Positions 8,231 through 17,500 of a stretch of 26,987 nt of DNA are shown here, piece after piece. Below the pieces are notes generated by a model. The model searched no databases, was not told where the DNA came from, and was given only the letters and a program-made list of their open reading frames with translations. How positions within the stretch are numbered: the first letter of the stretch is position 1; every line of letters starts with the position of its first letter. This DNA is from Lachnospiraceae bacterium (GTDB taxonomy: Bacteria; Bacillota; Clostridia; Lachnospirales; Lachnospiraceae). The position numbers and the translations under genes are program-made. The stretch is taken from positions 1 through 26,987 of the forward strand of contig CAAGFJ010000034.1 in assembly GCA_900769115.1 (NCBI GenBank), read 5' to 3'.

Positions 8231-9034
8231 ATGAATAATCCAATTGGTGTCTTTGATTCGGGTGTTGGTGGTCTGACGGTTGCAAGGGAGATCATGCGGC
8301 AGTTACCGGGAGAGGATCTTGTGTATTTTGGAGATACGGCAAGAGTTCCATATGGTTCGAAGTCAAAGAATACAGTATTAAAATACAGTCGTCAGATTGT
8401 GCGTTTTCTGCGCACGAAGGATGTGAAGGCAATCGTGGTTGCCTGTAATACAGCAAGTGCACTGGCATTGGATGATATTGCGGCGGAGATTGATATTCCG
8501 ATTATTGGTGTTGTGAAGCCGGGTGCGAAGATGGCAGTTGAGACAACCAAGACAGGGAATGTGGGTGTCATTGGTACAGAAAGCACGATCAAGTCCGGCA
8601 TTTATAACGATTATATCCGGGAATTGAATCCGGATATTACGGTTGTCAGTAAGGCCTGCCCGTTATTTGTTCCGTTAGTGGAAGAGGGATTGTTAGAGGA
8701 CCGGGTGACGGATGACATTGTGGCAAGATATCTGCAGGAGATGAAGGAATACCGGGTGGATTCGTTAGTGCTTGGCTGTACCCATTATCCGTTGATCCGT
8801 AATGCGATCAAGCGGTTTATGGGGGATGAGGTGCGTCTGGTGAATCCGGCATTTGAGACGGCAAAGAGTCTGAAAGAATTGCTGGCAGAGCAGGGAATCC
8901 TGAATACCAGCCGGCGCAAACCGGAGTATGAATATTATGTCAGTGATGGTGTGGATAAGTTCATTACCTTTGCAGACAGTGTGCTGCCATGTCATGTGAC
9001 AGATACACAGGTAGTGGATATTGAGAGTTATTAG
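8231..9034 (+). CDS. murI: Glutamate racemase
   Basis: The enzyme interconverts L- and D-glutamate without a cofactor and supplies D-Glu for peptidoglycan. The 267-residue protein has the family's two-cysteine active site: C72 in ACNTAS and C183 in GCTHYP. Also visible are the N-terminal VFDSGVGGLTV and FGDTARVPYG segments. A GGAAGGGG site precedes the start. It lies downstream of ddl in the same direction and upstream of a DUF1934 gene, so it sits in a small wall-precursor group. In this window it is the evident source of D-glutamate for the D-amino-acid and 5-oxoproline genes at 18841-24085. Confidence 0.97.
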   Translation: MNNPIGVFDSGVGGLTVAREIMRQLPGEDLVYFGDTARVPYGSKSKNTVLKYSRQIVRFLRTKDVKAIVVACNTASALALDDIAAEIDIPIIGVVKPGAKMAVETTKTGNVGVIGTESTIKSGIYNDYIRELNPDITVVSKACPLFVPLVEEGLLEDRVTDDIVARYLQEMKEYRVDSLVLGCTHYPLIRNAIKRFMGDEVRLVNPAFETAKSLKELLAEQGILNTSRRKPEYEYYVSDGVDKFITFADSVLPCHVTDTQVVDIESY

Positions 9035-9110
9035 GGTACGCGATGCGGTTATGTCCGGAACAGTGATATTTGGGAAGGAATATAGAGATTAGGATGCAAG
9101 GAGTAGAAGG

Positions 9111-9536
9111 ATGACAAAGGATGTCTTGGTTACCATTTCGGGAACACAATTTGCTATGGGGGATGAAACGGTAGAGGTTGTAACACCGGGAATCTATCAT
9201 AAGAAGAACGGGAAGCATTATGTACATTATGAAGTGCAATCGGAAGCCAATAGTCCTGTGACAAAGAACCGGGTGACGTTCCATGATGGACATTTTGAGA
9301 TGACAAAAAGAGGAGAACAGAATGGATATCTGACCTTTGATCTGAATCAGAAGACATCGAATATTTATGATACACCAGCCGGACCATTGCATGTGGATGT
9401 AGCAACAAGCGTGTTAGATTTCAAGGAATCAGAAGAGGAGATATCGGTTATTGTCCGGTATGCGTTAGAGATCAATTATCAGTTCGTATCGGAATGTGAA
9501 GTCAATTTCAAAGTGCAGGCAAGGGGAACGGCATGA
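9111..9536 (+). CDS. DUF1934 (YwiB-like) beta-barrel protein
   Basis: The 141-residue protein resembles the DUF1934 family of small calycin-like beta-barrels typified by Bacillus YwiB, whose function is unknown. It shows the family's pattern of alternating beta strands, with the TPGIYHKKNGKHYVHYE segment near residue 25 and an amphipathic C-terminal strand pair. No signal peptide or membrane segment is present. AAGGAG precedes the start. The last four bases (ATGA) overlap the start of the methyltransferase gene, which implies translational coupling. The assignment rests on overall resemblance and length rather than a catalytic motif. Confidence 0.8.
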   Translation: MTKDVLVTISGTQFAMGDETVEVVTPGIYHKKNGKHYVHYEVQSEANSPVTKNRVTFHDGHFEMTKRGEQNGYLTFDLNQKTSNIYDTPAGPLHVDVATSVLDFKESEEEISVIVRYALEINYQFVSECEVNFKVQARGTA

Positions 9537-10189
9537 AAAAGAAAAAAGGCAAGACGCCGAAATATTTCGAGAATCACAAATTTGAACATTTTCTCGGGAT
9601 TGAAAGTACGGAGATTGTATATAACAATCGTTATAATGATGATTATTTTCGGTATGAGCCTACCAGTTACAGTGGGCTCATTTGTGCATTTGATGCATTA
9701 GATCAAGTGCTGACCAAGTATGACCGGCTGGTAGACTTTGGATGCGGTAAGGGAAGGGTGCTATTCTATGTGAATCAGCGGTTTCAATGTGAGGTCTGTG
9801 GAGTTGAGGTGGATGAGGAGTTGTACGAGACTGCCTTAGATAACCGGGCATATTATAATACGCAGTTTCGGGATACAAGCGATCATATAGAGATATTGCT
9901 TGGAAAAGCAGAAGAATACGAGGTGCTTCCGGAGGATACGGTGTTCTACTTTTTCAATCCGTTTGAAATCAATATATTTGAACAGGTCGTTGCGCATATT
10001 ATGGAGAGTGTCAAAGAACATCCAAGGAGGGTGTTTGTGATGATGTATTATCCGAAGAAGGAATATTTAGATCATATGAAGCATAAGCATTTCAAATTAT
10101 ATGCGATTGCGAAGCTTCCTGCCTATGAGATGGACTGGGATGAGAAGGTAGTTATATTCGAATATGGTGTGCCGCCCGCTAAATGTTGA
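9533..10189 (+). CDS. SAM-dependent class I methyltransferase
   Basis: The 218-residue protein carries a clear class I methyltransferase signature: motif I LVDFGCGKGRVL (about 66-77), the acidic end of the second strand VEVDEEL (91-97), and a motif IV-like YFFNPFE (about 139-145). The NPF sequence in place of NPPY argues against a plain N6-adenine DNA methyltransferase and is seen in small-molecule or protein methyltransferases; the substrate is unknown. The N-terminus is very Lys-rich. The gene overlaps the DUF1934 gene by four bases (ATGA), so it is translated with it. No terminator is obvious after it; the next 308 bases carry a promoter and hairpin repeats. Confidence 0.85.
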   Translation: MKKKKGKTPKYFENHKFEHFLGIESTEIVYNNRYNDDYFRYEPTSYSGLICAFDALDQVLTKYDRLVDFGCGKGRVLFYVNQRFQCEVCGVEVDEELYETALDNRAYYNTQFRDTSDHIEILLGKAEEYEVLPEDTVFYFFNPFEINIFEQVVAHIMESVKEHPRRVFVMMYYPKKEYLDHMKHKHFKLYAIAKLPAYEMDWDEKVVIFEYGVPPAKC

Positions 10190-10222
10190 GGATTATGCAG
10201 AAGAGGAACACAACATGTCTTG

Positions 10223-10251
10223 TTGTACGAAAAGAGGAAAGATGATACAAT
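10223..10251 (+). promoter_or_regulatory. Predicted promoter of the gdpP-rplI-dnaB group
   Basis: TTGTAC (10223-10228) and TACAAT (10246-10251) are separated by 17 bases. Transcription from here would give a leader of about 240 bases that contains the 47-bp hairpin repeats. A nearer promoter was not found. Confidence 0.5.
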
Positions 10252-10362
10252 GAACGCATAAGCGCGAACGCAATTTTCGAAAGAAGACATAGACTGCTTG
10301 CAGGCTGATGGATTCTTTGAAAATTATGTGAGTGCAACGAACATCGAGAATCCGAAGGATTC

Positions 10363-10474
10363 GAGATGGCGTTCGCACAAAAGAAAATTCGCGAAGCAAC
10401 AGCCATCGTGAGATGGCGTTCGCGCAAAAGAAAATTCGCGAAGCAACGGCCATCGCGAGATGGCGTTCGCGCAA
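10363..10474 (+). repeat. 47-bp tandem hairpin repeat in the gdpP leader (two full units plus a partial one)
   Basis: Unit 1 is 10363-10409, unit 2 is 10410-10456 and a partial third is 10457-10474. Each unit begins GAGATGGCGTTCGC. The units differ at only a few positions. At each junction GCCATC-G(C/T)GA-GATGGC forms a perfect 6-bp hairpin with a GNRA-type tetraloop, flanked by pairing of GCGAA with TTCGC. Just upstream, 10343-10370 forms a related hairpin with a different tip (GAATCC-GAA-GGATTC), apparently a diverged unit. These repeats fill most of the 308 bases without a gene between 10190 and 10497. Confidence 0.85.
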
Positions 10475-10497
10475 TTGTATAGAAAGTGGTAGAGAAG

Positions 10498-12558
10498 ATG
10501 AATGATAAGAATCCATTGAAAAAGGAGATCGAGAAATATTTAAAGGTTCCATTTTATATGGCAGTATTGTTAATTATTATGAACATTGTTGTATATGGAA
10601 TTCATACAACCAGTGGTGTTGTGGTAACAATATTCATACTGGCTTATTTTGGTGTCGTTATGTATCTTTATTTCCGAAAACGCCCGAATATTATGTCAGA
10701 TCTGGTGGCATTCAGCTTTGCACATGGTTCTGTACAGAGTAAGCTGATCAAAGAACTGGCAGTTCCATATACGTTGGTGGATTCAAACGGCCGGGTGTTG
10801 TGGAGCAATAAGGCATTTTATGATATTGTGAAGAGCGACAGGCAGCATATGCGCAAGCATATCCAGCATATATTTACAGATATTACGCTGGAGTTATTGC
10901 AGATGGAGCCGGAGGATGAGAACCAGAGAGTGGTTCACATTTATCAGAATGAGAAGAATTACCGTGTGGAGATCCGGCGTGTGGACGTGCAGAGTGTCAT
11001 ATCGACGAATCTGGCAGAGGATGCACATGAAGATGATGTATTATTTGCAATCTATCTGTATGATGAGACGAAGTTAGTCGAGGCATTAGATGAGAAAGAG
11101 AAGATTAAGTTAGTGGCAGGTCATATCTATATTGACAATTATGAAGAGGCAATGGAGGCTACCGAGGAAGTGCGCCGGGCATTGCTGATTGCATTGATTG
11201 ACCGGAAGATTACAAAGTATATGCAGACTGCCAAAGCAATCATTACGAAGTTAGAGAAGGACAAATATCTCTTTGTCTGTCAGCAGCAGCATTTAGAGCA
11301 GCTGCAGCAGGGAAAGTTCTCGCTGTTAGATGAAGTGAGAAGCATCAATATCGGTAATGAGACACCGGTTACATTAAGTATTGCAGTTGGTATCGATCCG
11401 GATGACGATAATTATACAACGGCATATGAGTATTCTCACATGGCGATGGATATGGCGCTGGGACGCGGAGGGGATCAGGCCGTAATTAAGAAGGGGGATA
11501 AGATCATTTACTACGGAGGCAAGACGCAGTCGGCAGAGAAGAATACCCGTGTAAAGGCAAGAGTGAAGGCGCATGCGCTGAAGGAGATGCTGATCACGAA
11601 GGATCGGGTTATTATTATGGGACATAAGAAGCCGGATATTGACTGTCTGGGTTCTGCACTGGGAATCTACCGGTTGGCATCTATGATGGATAAGAAGGCA
11701 CATATTGTTATCAATGAGGTGACAAGTTCGATCCGCCCGGCCATGAATAATTTTATTGGAAGTACGGTGTATCCGGAGGATATGTTCTTTAATAGTGAGC
11801 AGGCGTTAGAGGCGATCGATGGTAATACGGTCGTGATCGTGGTAGACGTGAATCGTCCGCATCTGACGGAATGTGAGGAATTGTTAGCGCATACGAAGAA
11901 TATTGTGGTCATTGATCATCACAGACAAAGTGGAGAGGTCATTGATCATGCAACGCTTTCGTATATTGAGCCATATGCATCCTCTGCCTGTGAGATGGTG
12001 GCAGAGATTCTACAGTACAGTATGGATAAGCCAAAGCTTCGACCGGCAGAGGCGGATGCGATGTATGCAGGCATTTTAGTAGATACCGATAATTTTGTAA
12101 CCAAGACAGGTGTGAGAACATTTGAGGCGGCCTCCTTCCTGAGAAAATCAGGTGCGGATATGACGCGTGTGCGTAAGGCTTATCGGACGGATATTGATAG
12201 CTATAAGCAGTTGGCAAAGGGTGTTGAGAGTGCAGAGATCTATCTGGACAACTTTGCAATATCGGATGTACCGACGGAGGGGGTAGACAGCCCTACTGTA
12301 TTAGCGGCTAAGGTTGCAAATGATCTGTTGGATATTGATAATGTCAGAGCATCTTTTGTATTAACGAAGATTGATAATGTAGTCTATGTCAGTGCGAGAA
12401 GTATAGATGATGTCAATGTACAGGTCATCATGGAGCAATTTGGCGGCGGTGGACATGGAACGGTGGCAGGTGCCCAGATTGAGAATGTCAGCATAGAAGA
12501 AGTGAAACAACAGATCCGGGATCTTGTGCGTAAGATGCGGGATGACGGAGATTTCTAG
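10498..12558 (+). CDS. gdpP: Cyclic di-AMP phosphodiesterase of the GdpP type
   Basis: The 686-residue protein follows the GdpP order: two membrane segments (about 18-35 and 41-58), a PAS-like region (about 75-165), a degenerate GGDEF domain (about 170-315), a DHH domain (about 365-520) and a DHHA1 domain (about 590-680). Catalytic landmarks are H376, D380 and D382 in GHKKPDID, the D473-H474-H475 triad and the GGGGHG loop (H653). The family hydrolyses c-di-AMP at the membrane and so affects wall stress, potassium balance and beta-lactam tolerance. The GGDEF-like region lacks an intact diguanylate cyclase motif, as usual for GdpP. Translation could also start at a GTG (10486); I prefer ATG 10498, but the ribosome binding site is weak either way. 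The order gdpP-rplI-dnaB is conserved in Firmicutes. Confidence 0.95.
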   Translation: MNDKNPLKKEIEKYLKVPFYMAVLLIIMNIVVYGIHTTSGVVVTIFILAYFGVVMYLYFRKRPNIMSDLVAFSFAHGSVQSKLIKELAVPYTLVDSNGRVLWSNKAFYDIVKSDRQHMRKHIQHIFTDITLELLQMEPEDENQRVVHIYQNEKNYRVEIRRVDVQSVISTNLAEDAHEDDVLFAIYLYDETKLVEALDEKEKIKLVAGHIYIDNYEEAMEATEEVRRALLIALIDRKITKYMQTAKAIITKLEKDKYLFVCQQQHLEQLQQGKFSLLDEVRSINIGNETPVTLSIAVGIDPDDDNYTTAYEYSHMAMDMALGRGGDQAVIKKGDKIIYYGGKTQSAEKNTRVKARVKAHALKEMLITKDRVIIMGHKKPDIDCLGSALGIYRLASMMDKKAHIVINEVTSSIRPAMNNFIGSTVYPEDMFFNSEQALEAIDGNTVVIVVDVNRPHLTECEELLAHTKNIVVIDHHRQSGEVIDHATLSYIEPYASSACEMVAEILQYSMDKPKLRPAEADAMYAGILVDTDNFVTKTGVRTFEAASFLRKSGADMTRVRKAYRTDIDSYKQLAKGVESAEIYLDNFAISDVPTEGVDSPTVLAAKVANDLLDIDNVRASFVLTKIDNVVYVSARSIDDVNVQVIMEQFGGGGHGTVAGAQIENVSIEEVKQQIRDLVRKMRDDGDF

Positions 12559-12589
12559 CTTTATAGGAAAGTTCGTCCTATAAAGCTAG
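12555..12589 (+). promoter_or_regulatory. Perfect 14-bp hairpin over the gdpP stop codon
   Basis: CTAGCTTTATAGGA (12555-12568) pairs exactly with TCCTATAAAGCTAG (12576-12589) around a seven-base loop, and includes the TAG stop of gdpP. No T run follows (the next bases are AGCGCAAAAG), so it is not an ordinary terminator. It may be an RNA-stability or processing element between gdpP and rplI, or a partial attenuator. Confidence 0.65.
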
Positions 12590-12646
12590 AGCGCAAAAGA
12601 ATATAAGGCAGAATGGAATCTGTGGATAGAGAAAGGTGGATAAGTA

Positions 12647-13093
12647 ATGCAGGTTATATTATTAGAAGACGTGAAGAATGTAGGTAAGAAGGGCGATGTG
12701 GTCAAGGTCAATGACGGGTATGGTCGTAATGTGTTGATCAAGAAGGGGCAGGCACTGGAGGCAACCGGCAAGAATCTGAATGATCTGAAGCTTAAGAAGG
12801 CCAATGACGACAGATTGGCAGCCGAGCATTTAGCGGCAGCGCAGGCACTTGGCAAGCAGATCGAGTCAGAAGAGATTACGGTGGCGATCAAGGTTGGTGA
12901 AGGTGGCAAGAGCTTTGGTTCCGTATCTTCAAAGGAGATTGCAGAAGAAGTGAAAGCACAGCTTGGTCATGATATAGATAAGAAGAAGATACAGTTGAAG
13001 GATGCAATCAAGGCAGTAGGCACACATGAGGTTAAGATTAAGCTTCATCCACAGGTAACGACTACATTGACGGTCAAAGTAGTAGGTAAGTAG
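12647..13093 (+). CDS. rplI: Large ribosomal subunit protein bL9
   Basis: The 148-residue protein matches L9 along its length: the N-terminal rRNA-binding domain with MQVILLEDVKNVGKKGDVV and the GYGRNVLIKKGQA segment, a charged linker helix (about 42-75), and the C-terminal domain with the FGSVSSKEIAE motif (about 90-100). L9 binds 23S rRNA at the base of the L1 stalk and affects reading-frame fidelity. GAAAGGTGG precedes the start. It lies between gdpP and the replicative helicase gene, the usual Firmicute arrangement, and the helicase gene follows with no terminator. Confidence 0.98.
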   Translation: MQVILLEDVKNVGKKGDVVKVNDGYGRNVLIKKGQALEATGKNLNDLKLKKANDDRLAAEHLAAAQALGKQIESEEITVAIKVGEGGKSFGSVSSKEIAEEVKAQLGHDIDKKKIQLKDAIKAVGTHEVKIKLHPQVTTTLTVKVVGK

Positions 13094-13149
13094 TTAAATG
13101 GATGTAGATGGATGCATCGTCAGAGGAAGACAGATATAGGATTGATAAG

Positions 13150-14496
13150 ATGGATGAAGCAGTAATTAAGAAGAAACAACCGAATAGTATGGAGGCAGAG
13201 CAGTCTGTTATAGGTTCTATGTTGATGGATCGGGATGCTATTGTTGAGGTTGCCGATATTTTGACGAAGGATGATTTTTATTATAGTCAGTTTGGGTTGC
13301 TGTTTGAAGCAATGCTTACGTTATATAATGAAGGTAAGCCGGTGGATCTGCTTACAGTCAGTGAGAAGCTGAAGGAGATGGGGGCACCGGATTCAGTCAG
13401 CAGCATGGAATATGTTGGGGATATTATCAATATGGTTCCAACCTCCAGTCATGCGAAGCAATATGCACAGATTGTACAGGATAAAGCGGTTCTTCGAAAG
13501 ATGATCCGTTTTACGGAGAAGACAACGGAAGCCTGTTATCTTGGACAGAACGATGTGGCAGATCTGTTGGAGGATTCCGAAAAGGAATTATTTGATATCG
13601 TGCAGAAGAGAAATGGTGGAGATGAATTTGTTCCGATGCAGGATATCGTGTTGAATGTGTTAGATACCATTGAGGCGAGTGCGAAGCGTGGCAGTAAGAT
13701 CACAGGTGTTCCGACCGGTTTCATTGATCTGGACGAGAAGCTTACGGGTCTGCATGGTTCGGAGCTGATTCTGATCGCAGCCAGACCGGCAATGGGTAAG
13801 ACGGCGTTTGCATTGAATATTGCGCAGAATGCAGCTATGAAAGCGGAGGTGCCGTGTGCCATTTTTAGTTTGGAGATGAGTAAGGAACAGTTGGCAACCC
13901 GTCTGATCGCCATGGATTCCATGGTAGATTCCCAGGCAATCCGAACCGGTCAGCTGGCAGATTCGGATTGGGATAAATTAATTGATTCCACATATCGTGT
14001 GGGTTCTACGAAGATGTTCATTGATGATACTCCGGGTATTACGATTGCAGAACTGCGTTCGAAGTGTCGTAAGCTGAAACAGACACAGGATATCGGTCTG
14101 ATCATCATTGATTACCTGCAATTGATGAATGGTAGTGGACGTTCTGAATCCCGTCAGCAGGAGATCTCAGAGATCAGTCGTTCCCTTAAGAAATTGGCGC
14201 GTGAGTTGAATGTTCCGGTAATTGCATTGTCACAGTTGAACCGTGCAGTAGACAGTCGTGAAGATCATAAGCCGGTGATGTCGGATCTGCGTGAGTCCGG
14301 AGCAATCGAGCAGGATGCGGACGTTATTATGTTTATCTATCGGGATGATTATTATAATAAGGAGTCAACAAAACCGGGTATTGCAGACATTATTGTAGCC
14401 AAACAGAGAAATGGTTCTACCGGACCGGTAGAGCTTGTATGGATGGGCAAATACACCAAATTTGGTAATAAAGAGCGAAAAGGACGGCCGGCATAG
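13150..14496 (+). CDS. dnaB: Replicative DNA helicase (DnaB family; DnaC in Bacillus naming)
   Basis: This hexameric helicase unwinds DNA at the replication fork and works with primase. The N-terminal primase-interacting domain (about 10-115) begins with the conserved EAEQSVIGSML. The RecA-like domain contains Walker A ARPAMGKTA (K217), Walker B LIIIDYLQL (D321), SQLNRAVDSR, and the DLRESGAIEQDAD segment. The frame is open from ATG 13108, which would add 14 residues. I chose 13150 because EAEQ then falls at residue 15, as in Bacillus, and AGGA lies eight bases upstream; 13108 remains possible. The shorter form has 448 residues, normal for the family, and contains no intein. Confidence 0.96.
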   Translation: MDEAVIKKKQPNSMEAEQSVIGSMLMDRDAIVEVADILTKDDFYYSQFGLLFEAMLTLYNEGKPVDLLTVSEKLKEMGAPDSVSSMEYVGDIINMVPTSSHAKQYAQIVQDKAVLRKMIRFTEKTTEACYLGQNDVADLLEDSEKELFDIVQKRNGGDEFVPMQDIVLNVLDTIEASAKRGSKITGVPTGFIDLDEKLTGLHGSELILIAARPAMGKTAFALNIAQNAAMKAEVPCAIFSLEMSKEQLATRLIAMDSMVDSQAIRTGQLADSDWDKLIDSTYRVGSTKMFIDDTPGITIAELRSKCRKLKQTQDIGLIIIDYLQLMNGSGRSESRQQEISEISRSLKKLARELNVPVIALSQLNRAVDSREDHKPVMSDLRESGAIEQDADVIMFIYRDDYYNKESTKPGIADIIVAKQRNGSTGPVELVWMGKYTKFGNKERKGRPA

Positions 14497-14510
14497 TCGT
14501 CCTTTTCTTT
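14478..14510 (+). terminator. Intrinsic terminator overlapping the end of dnaB
   Basis: AAAAGGACG (14478-14486) pairs with CGTCCTTTT (14498-14506), followed by CTTT. The loop contains the dnaB stop codon (14494-14496), so the left arm of the terminator is coding sequence. It closes the gdpP-rplI-dnaB group. Confidence 0.8.
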
Positions 14511-14563
14511 ATAGGTATTGGGATATAGCAGGACAGACAGGATGGCAGATGGAGTGTAGAGGC

Positions 14564-17500
14564 ATGAGTTTGATCAACGAGAAAGCAATAAAAAGAGAAT
14601 GTACGATTCCGGTAACATATAACCGGGGCAAGAATCTGTATGAAGAAGATTCGGTTCTTACATTGTTGATGAAGAAATGTTCGAATACCGTGGTACAGAT
14701 GATTGGCCAGGTAGAGGGTAGTCGTGGAGATAAGGTCTATCATACCAGTGTGAAGTTAGAGCGGATACCAGGCGCATCGCAGTTATACATTGCGGAAGGT
14801 TCCTGTGATTGTAAAGCATTTGTGCAGTATAGTGGATTCTGTAAGCATCTGGTGGCAACCTTGTTAGAGACGAATTTCTGTGTGGATACAGAGGATGTGG
14901 ATGAATTATTAGACCATAGCGGGGTTGGAGACAGCGTGAATATTACCGAGGAGAATTACGGAGAGGGTGACCGGTATCTGAATCCGCTGTTAGAATCCGG
15001 GCTGATACAGAAGGGAATGTCAGTGCCGGTGGTCAATCAGGCGGTATCGTCATCCGGACGGACATTTTCCCAGCCGCCGGTCTGGTCAGAACAGCAAAGC
15101 TCTAAGGCATTGTTAGATGCCATGTCGGGAATTGCATTAAAAGAGCGCAACCGTTTTTGTCAGGAGCTTGCCGGAGGGGATGTAGATCTGGAAGTTACGC
15201 TGCATATTGATGTGGATGAAGAGTATTTAGAATTCCGGATTGGAAAGACTCAGATGTATGTGGTAAAGGATGTGTATGAACTGTTAGACCACATCCGCAG
15301 ACAGGATTATGTGAAGTATGGACAGAAGTTAGAGTTTGTCCATACGCAGTCAGCATTTACAAAAGAGGCATTGGATGTCATATCGTTACTCTTATCTGCA
15401 CAGACAAAGAGACGGGAAAATTATGAGTCGTGGTATCGGAATGCGGAGGAGAAGCGTTATTTTGCATTGGATCAGCGATTGTTAGAGGGTTTGTTGGAAT
15501 TATATGTGGATAAGCGGATACTCGTATCAAGCTGTCTGCATTTTGACAAGATATTAACTGCAGTTAAGAATGGAAACCCGAAGCTGCCGGTAATTATCAG
15601 CGGTATGCCGGGAGCCAAAGAGGTGGAGATTGTCTTTCCGGAGATATTGGTGTTAGAAGGTATACAGCGGTTTGCGGTATGGTGGGACAACTGCATCTAT
15701 TTGTGTAGTGAGGATTATTGCGTGGATATGCAGGAGATCATGAAGCTGATGGCGGTAAACTTTCTGCAGCAGGAGCGTAACAACGGTGGGCGTTATGTGC
15801 ATCGTTTCCTGAAAGAACATGCTCCGCTTGTGTTGTGCGAGAAGGACTATGCGAATTTCTGTACTACCATATTGCCCGTTCTGGAAAAATGGACGAATGT
15901 CCGGATGGAGGATATTGACTTTACGCAGTATCAGATTGAGGAGGGGCAGTTTGACCTGTATCTTGATCTGACGAAGGAGAAGGATGTCACCTGCGAGGCA
16001 AAGGTACAATATGGGGATAAGGAGCATAATCTGATTCAGATGGCAGGGCTGCGGGAGACATATCGGGATGTCCGGACGGAGTATGAATTACGGACATTGA
16101 TCGAGCAGTATTTTCCGGAAAAGACGCCGGATCAGAAGTATTATCTGCTGCGGCAGGATGATGACCGGTTGGCAGAGCTGATCGAGAACGGGACAGACCG
16201 TTTCCGGGAGTATGCACAGGTGTATGTATCGGAAGCATTTAAACAGATCAAGATATCAACCACAGTTAATGTTGCGACCGGGTTATCGATCCGGGGCAAT
16301 CTGTTAAATGTAACCTGGGATATCCATGGGATGCCGTTGGATGAATTATCTTCTATATTGGCGGCATACCGGAGAAGAAGGAAATACTATCGGCTGCGTA
16401 ATGGAGAGTTACTCAACTTAGCGGCTGCCGGGATTGATACGTTGGCAGACATGGAGGAAGACCTGCATTTAACGAAGGCACAGCTTAAGGAAGGAATGGC
16501 AGAGGTTCCGATGTACCGGGCATTGTACCTGAATGCGTTGATGAAAGAGAATGCCAATCATATCCGGGTGACAAGGGATGAGATGTTTACCCGGTGGATC
16601 GATCAGGCAGATACACTGAAGGAGAAGAAGTATCCGGTTCCGGAAGAGATTCAGGGTACATTGCGGCAATACCAGATGGACGGATTCCGATGGGCGTGTG
16701 CGTTGTCCGAGCTGGGATTTGGTGGAATCCTGGCAGATGATATGGGGCTTGGTAAGACACTGCAGATGATCACTTACTTAAGTACCAGAAAGGGCATGGT
16801 GCATCTGGTAGTCTGCCCTGCATCATTAGTCTATAACTGGGAAGCGGAATTTGAGCAGTTTGCACCATCAATGCGTGTAGGAACAATCGTTGGTACCGCT
16901 GCAGAACGGCATAAATTACTGGAACAATGGCAGTATTATGATGTTCTGATCACCTCCTATGATCTGCTCAAACGGGATATTGATCTGTTTGCCGGCAAAT
17001 CGTTTGGCTGCCAGATCATTGATGAGGCACAGTATATTAAGAATCCAACGACACAGGCTGCCAAAGCGGTGAAAGCGATCAACAGCCGGAATCGCTTTGC
17101 ATTAACGGGAACGCCGATTGAGAACCGGTTAAGTGAACTGTGGAGTATATTTGAGTATCTGATGCCGGGCTATCTGTATCGGTATAAGTATTTCAAGGAA
17201 ACTTTTGAGCAGGATATACTGGAAAAGACGGAACAGGCAGGAGCGGCAACAGAGAGGCTTCATAAGATGATCGCACCATTTCTTCTGCGCCGCCTGAAGA
17301 AGGATGTGCTAAAAGATCTGCCGGATAAAGTAGAGAAGGTTATCTATACCCGGTTTGGCAAAGAACAGGAGCAGTTATACAAGGCGACGGAGAAGCATAT
17401 TGTTATTAACCTGAAGAAGAATGGTGCTAATACGAAGTCGACGGATAAGATCCAGATATTAGCGGAATTAACAAAGCTGCGCCAGATCTGTTGTGATCCA

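Noticed and set aside
10193..10552. Minus-strand reading frames across the gdpP leader
   Set aside because: They arise from the 47-bp repeats, have no ribosome binding site and overlap the gdpP start.
14435..14563. Earlier start of the SNF2 gene overlapping dnaB
   Set aside because: It crosses the dnaB terminator and lacks a ribosome binding site; the GGAG at 14551 supports ATG 14564.
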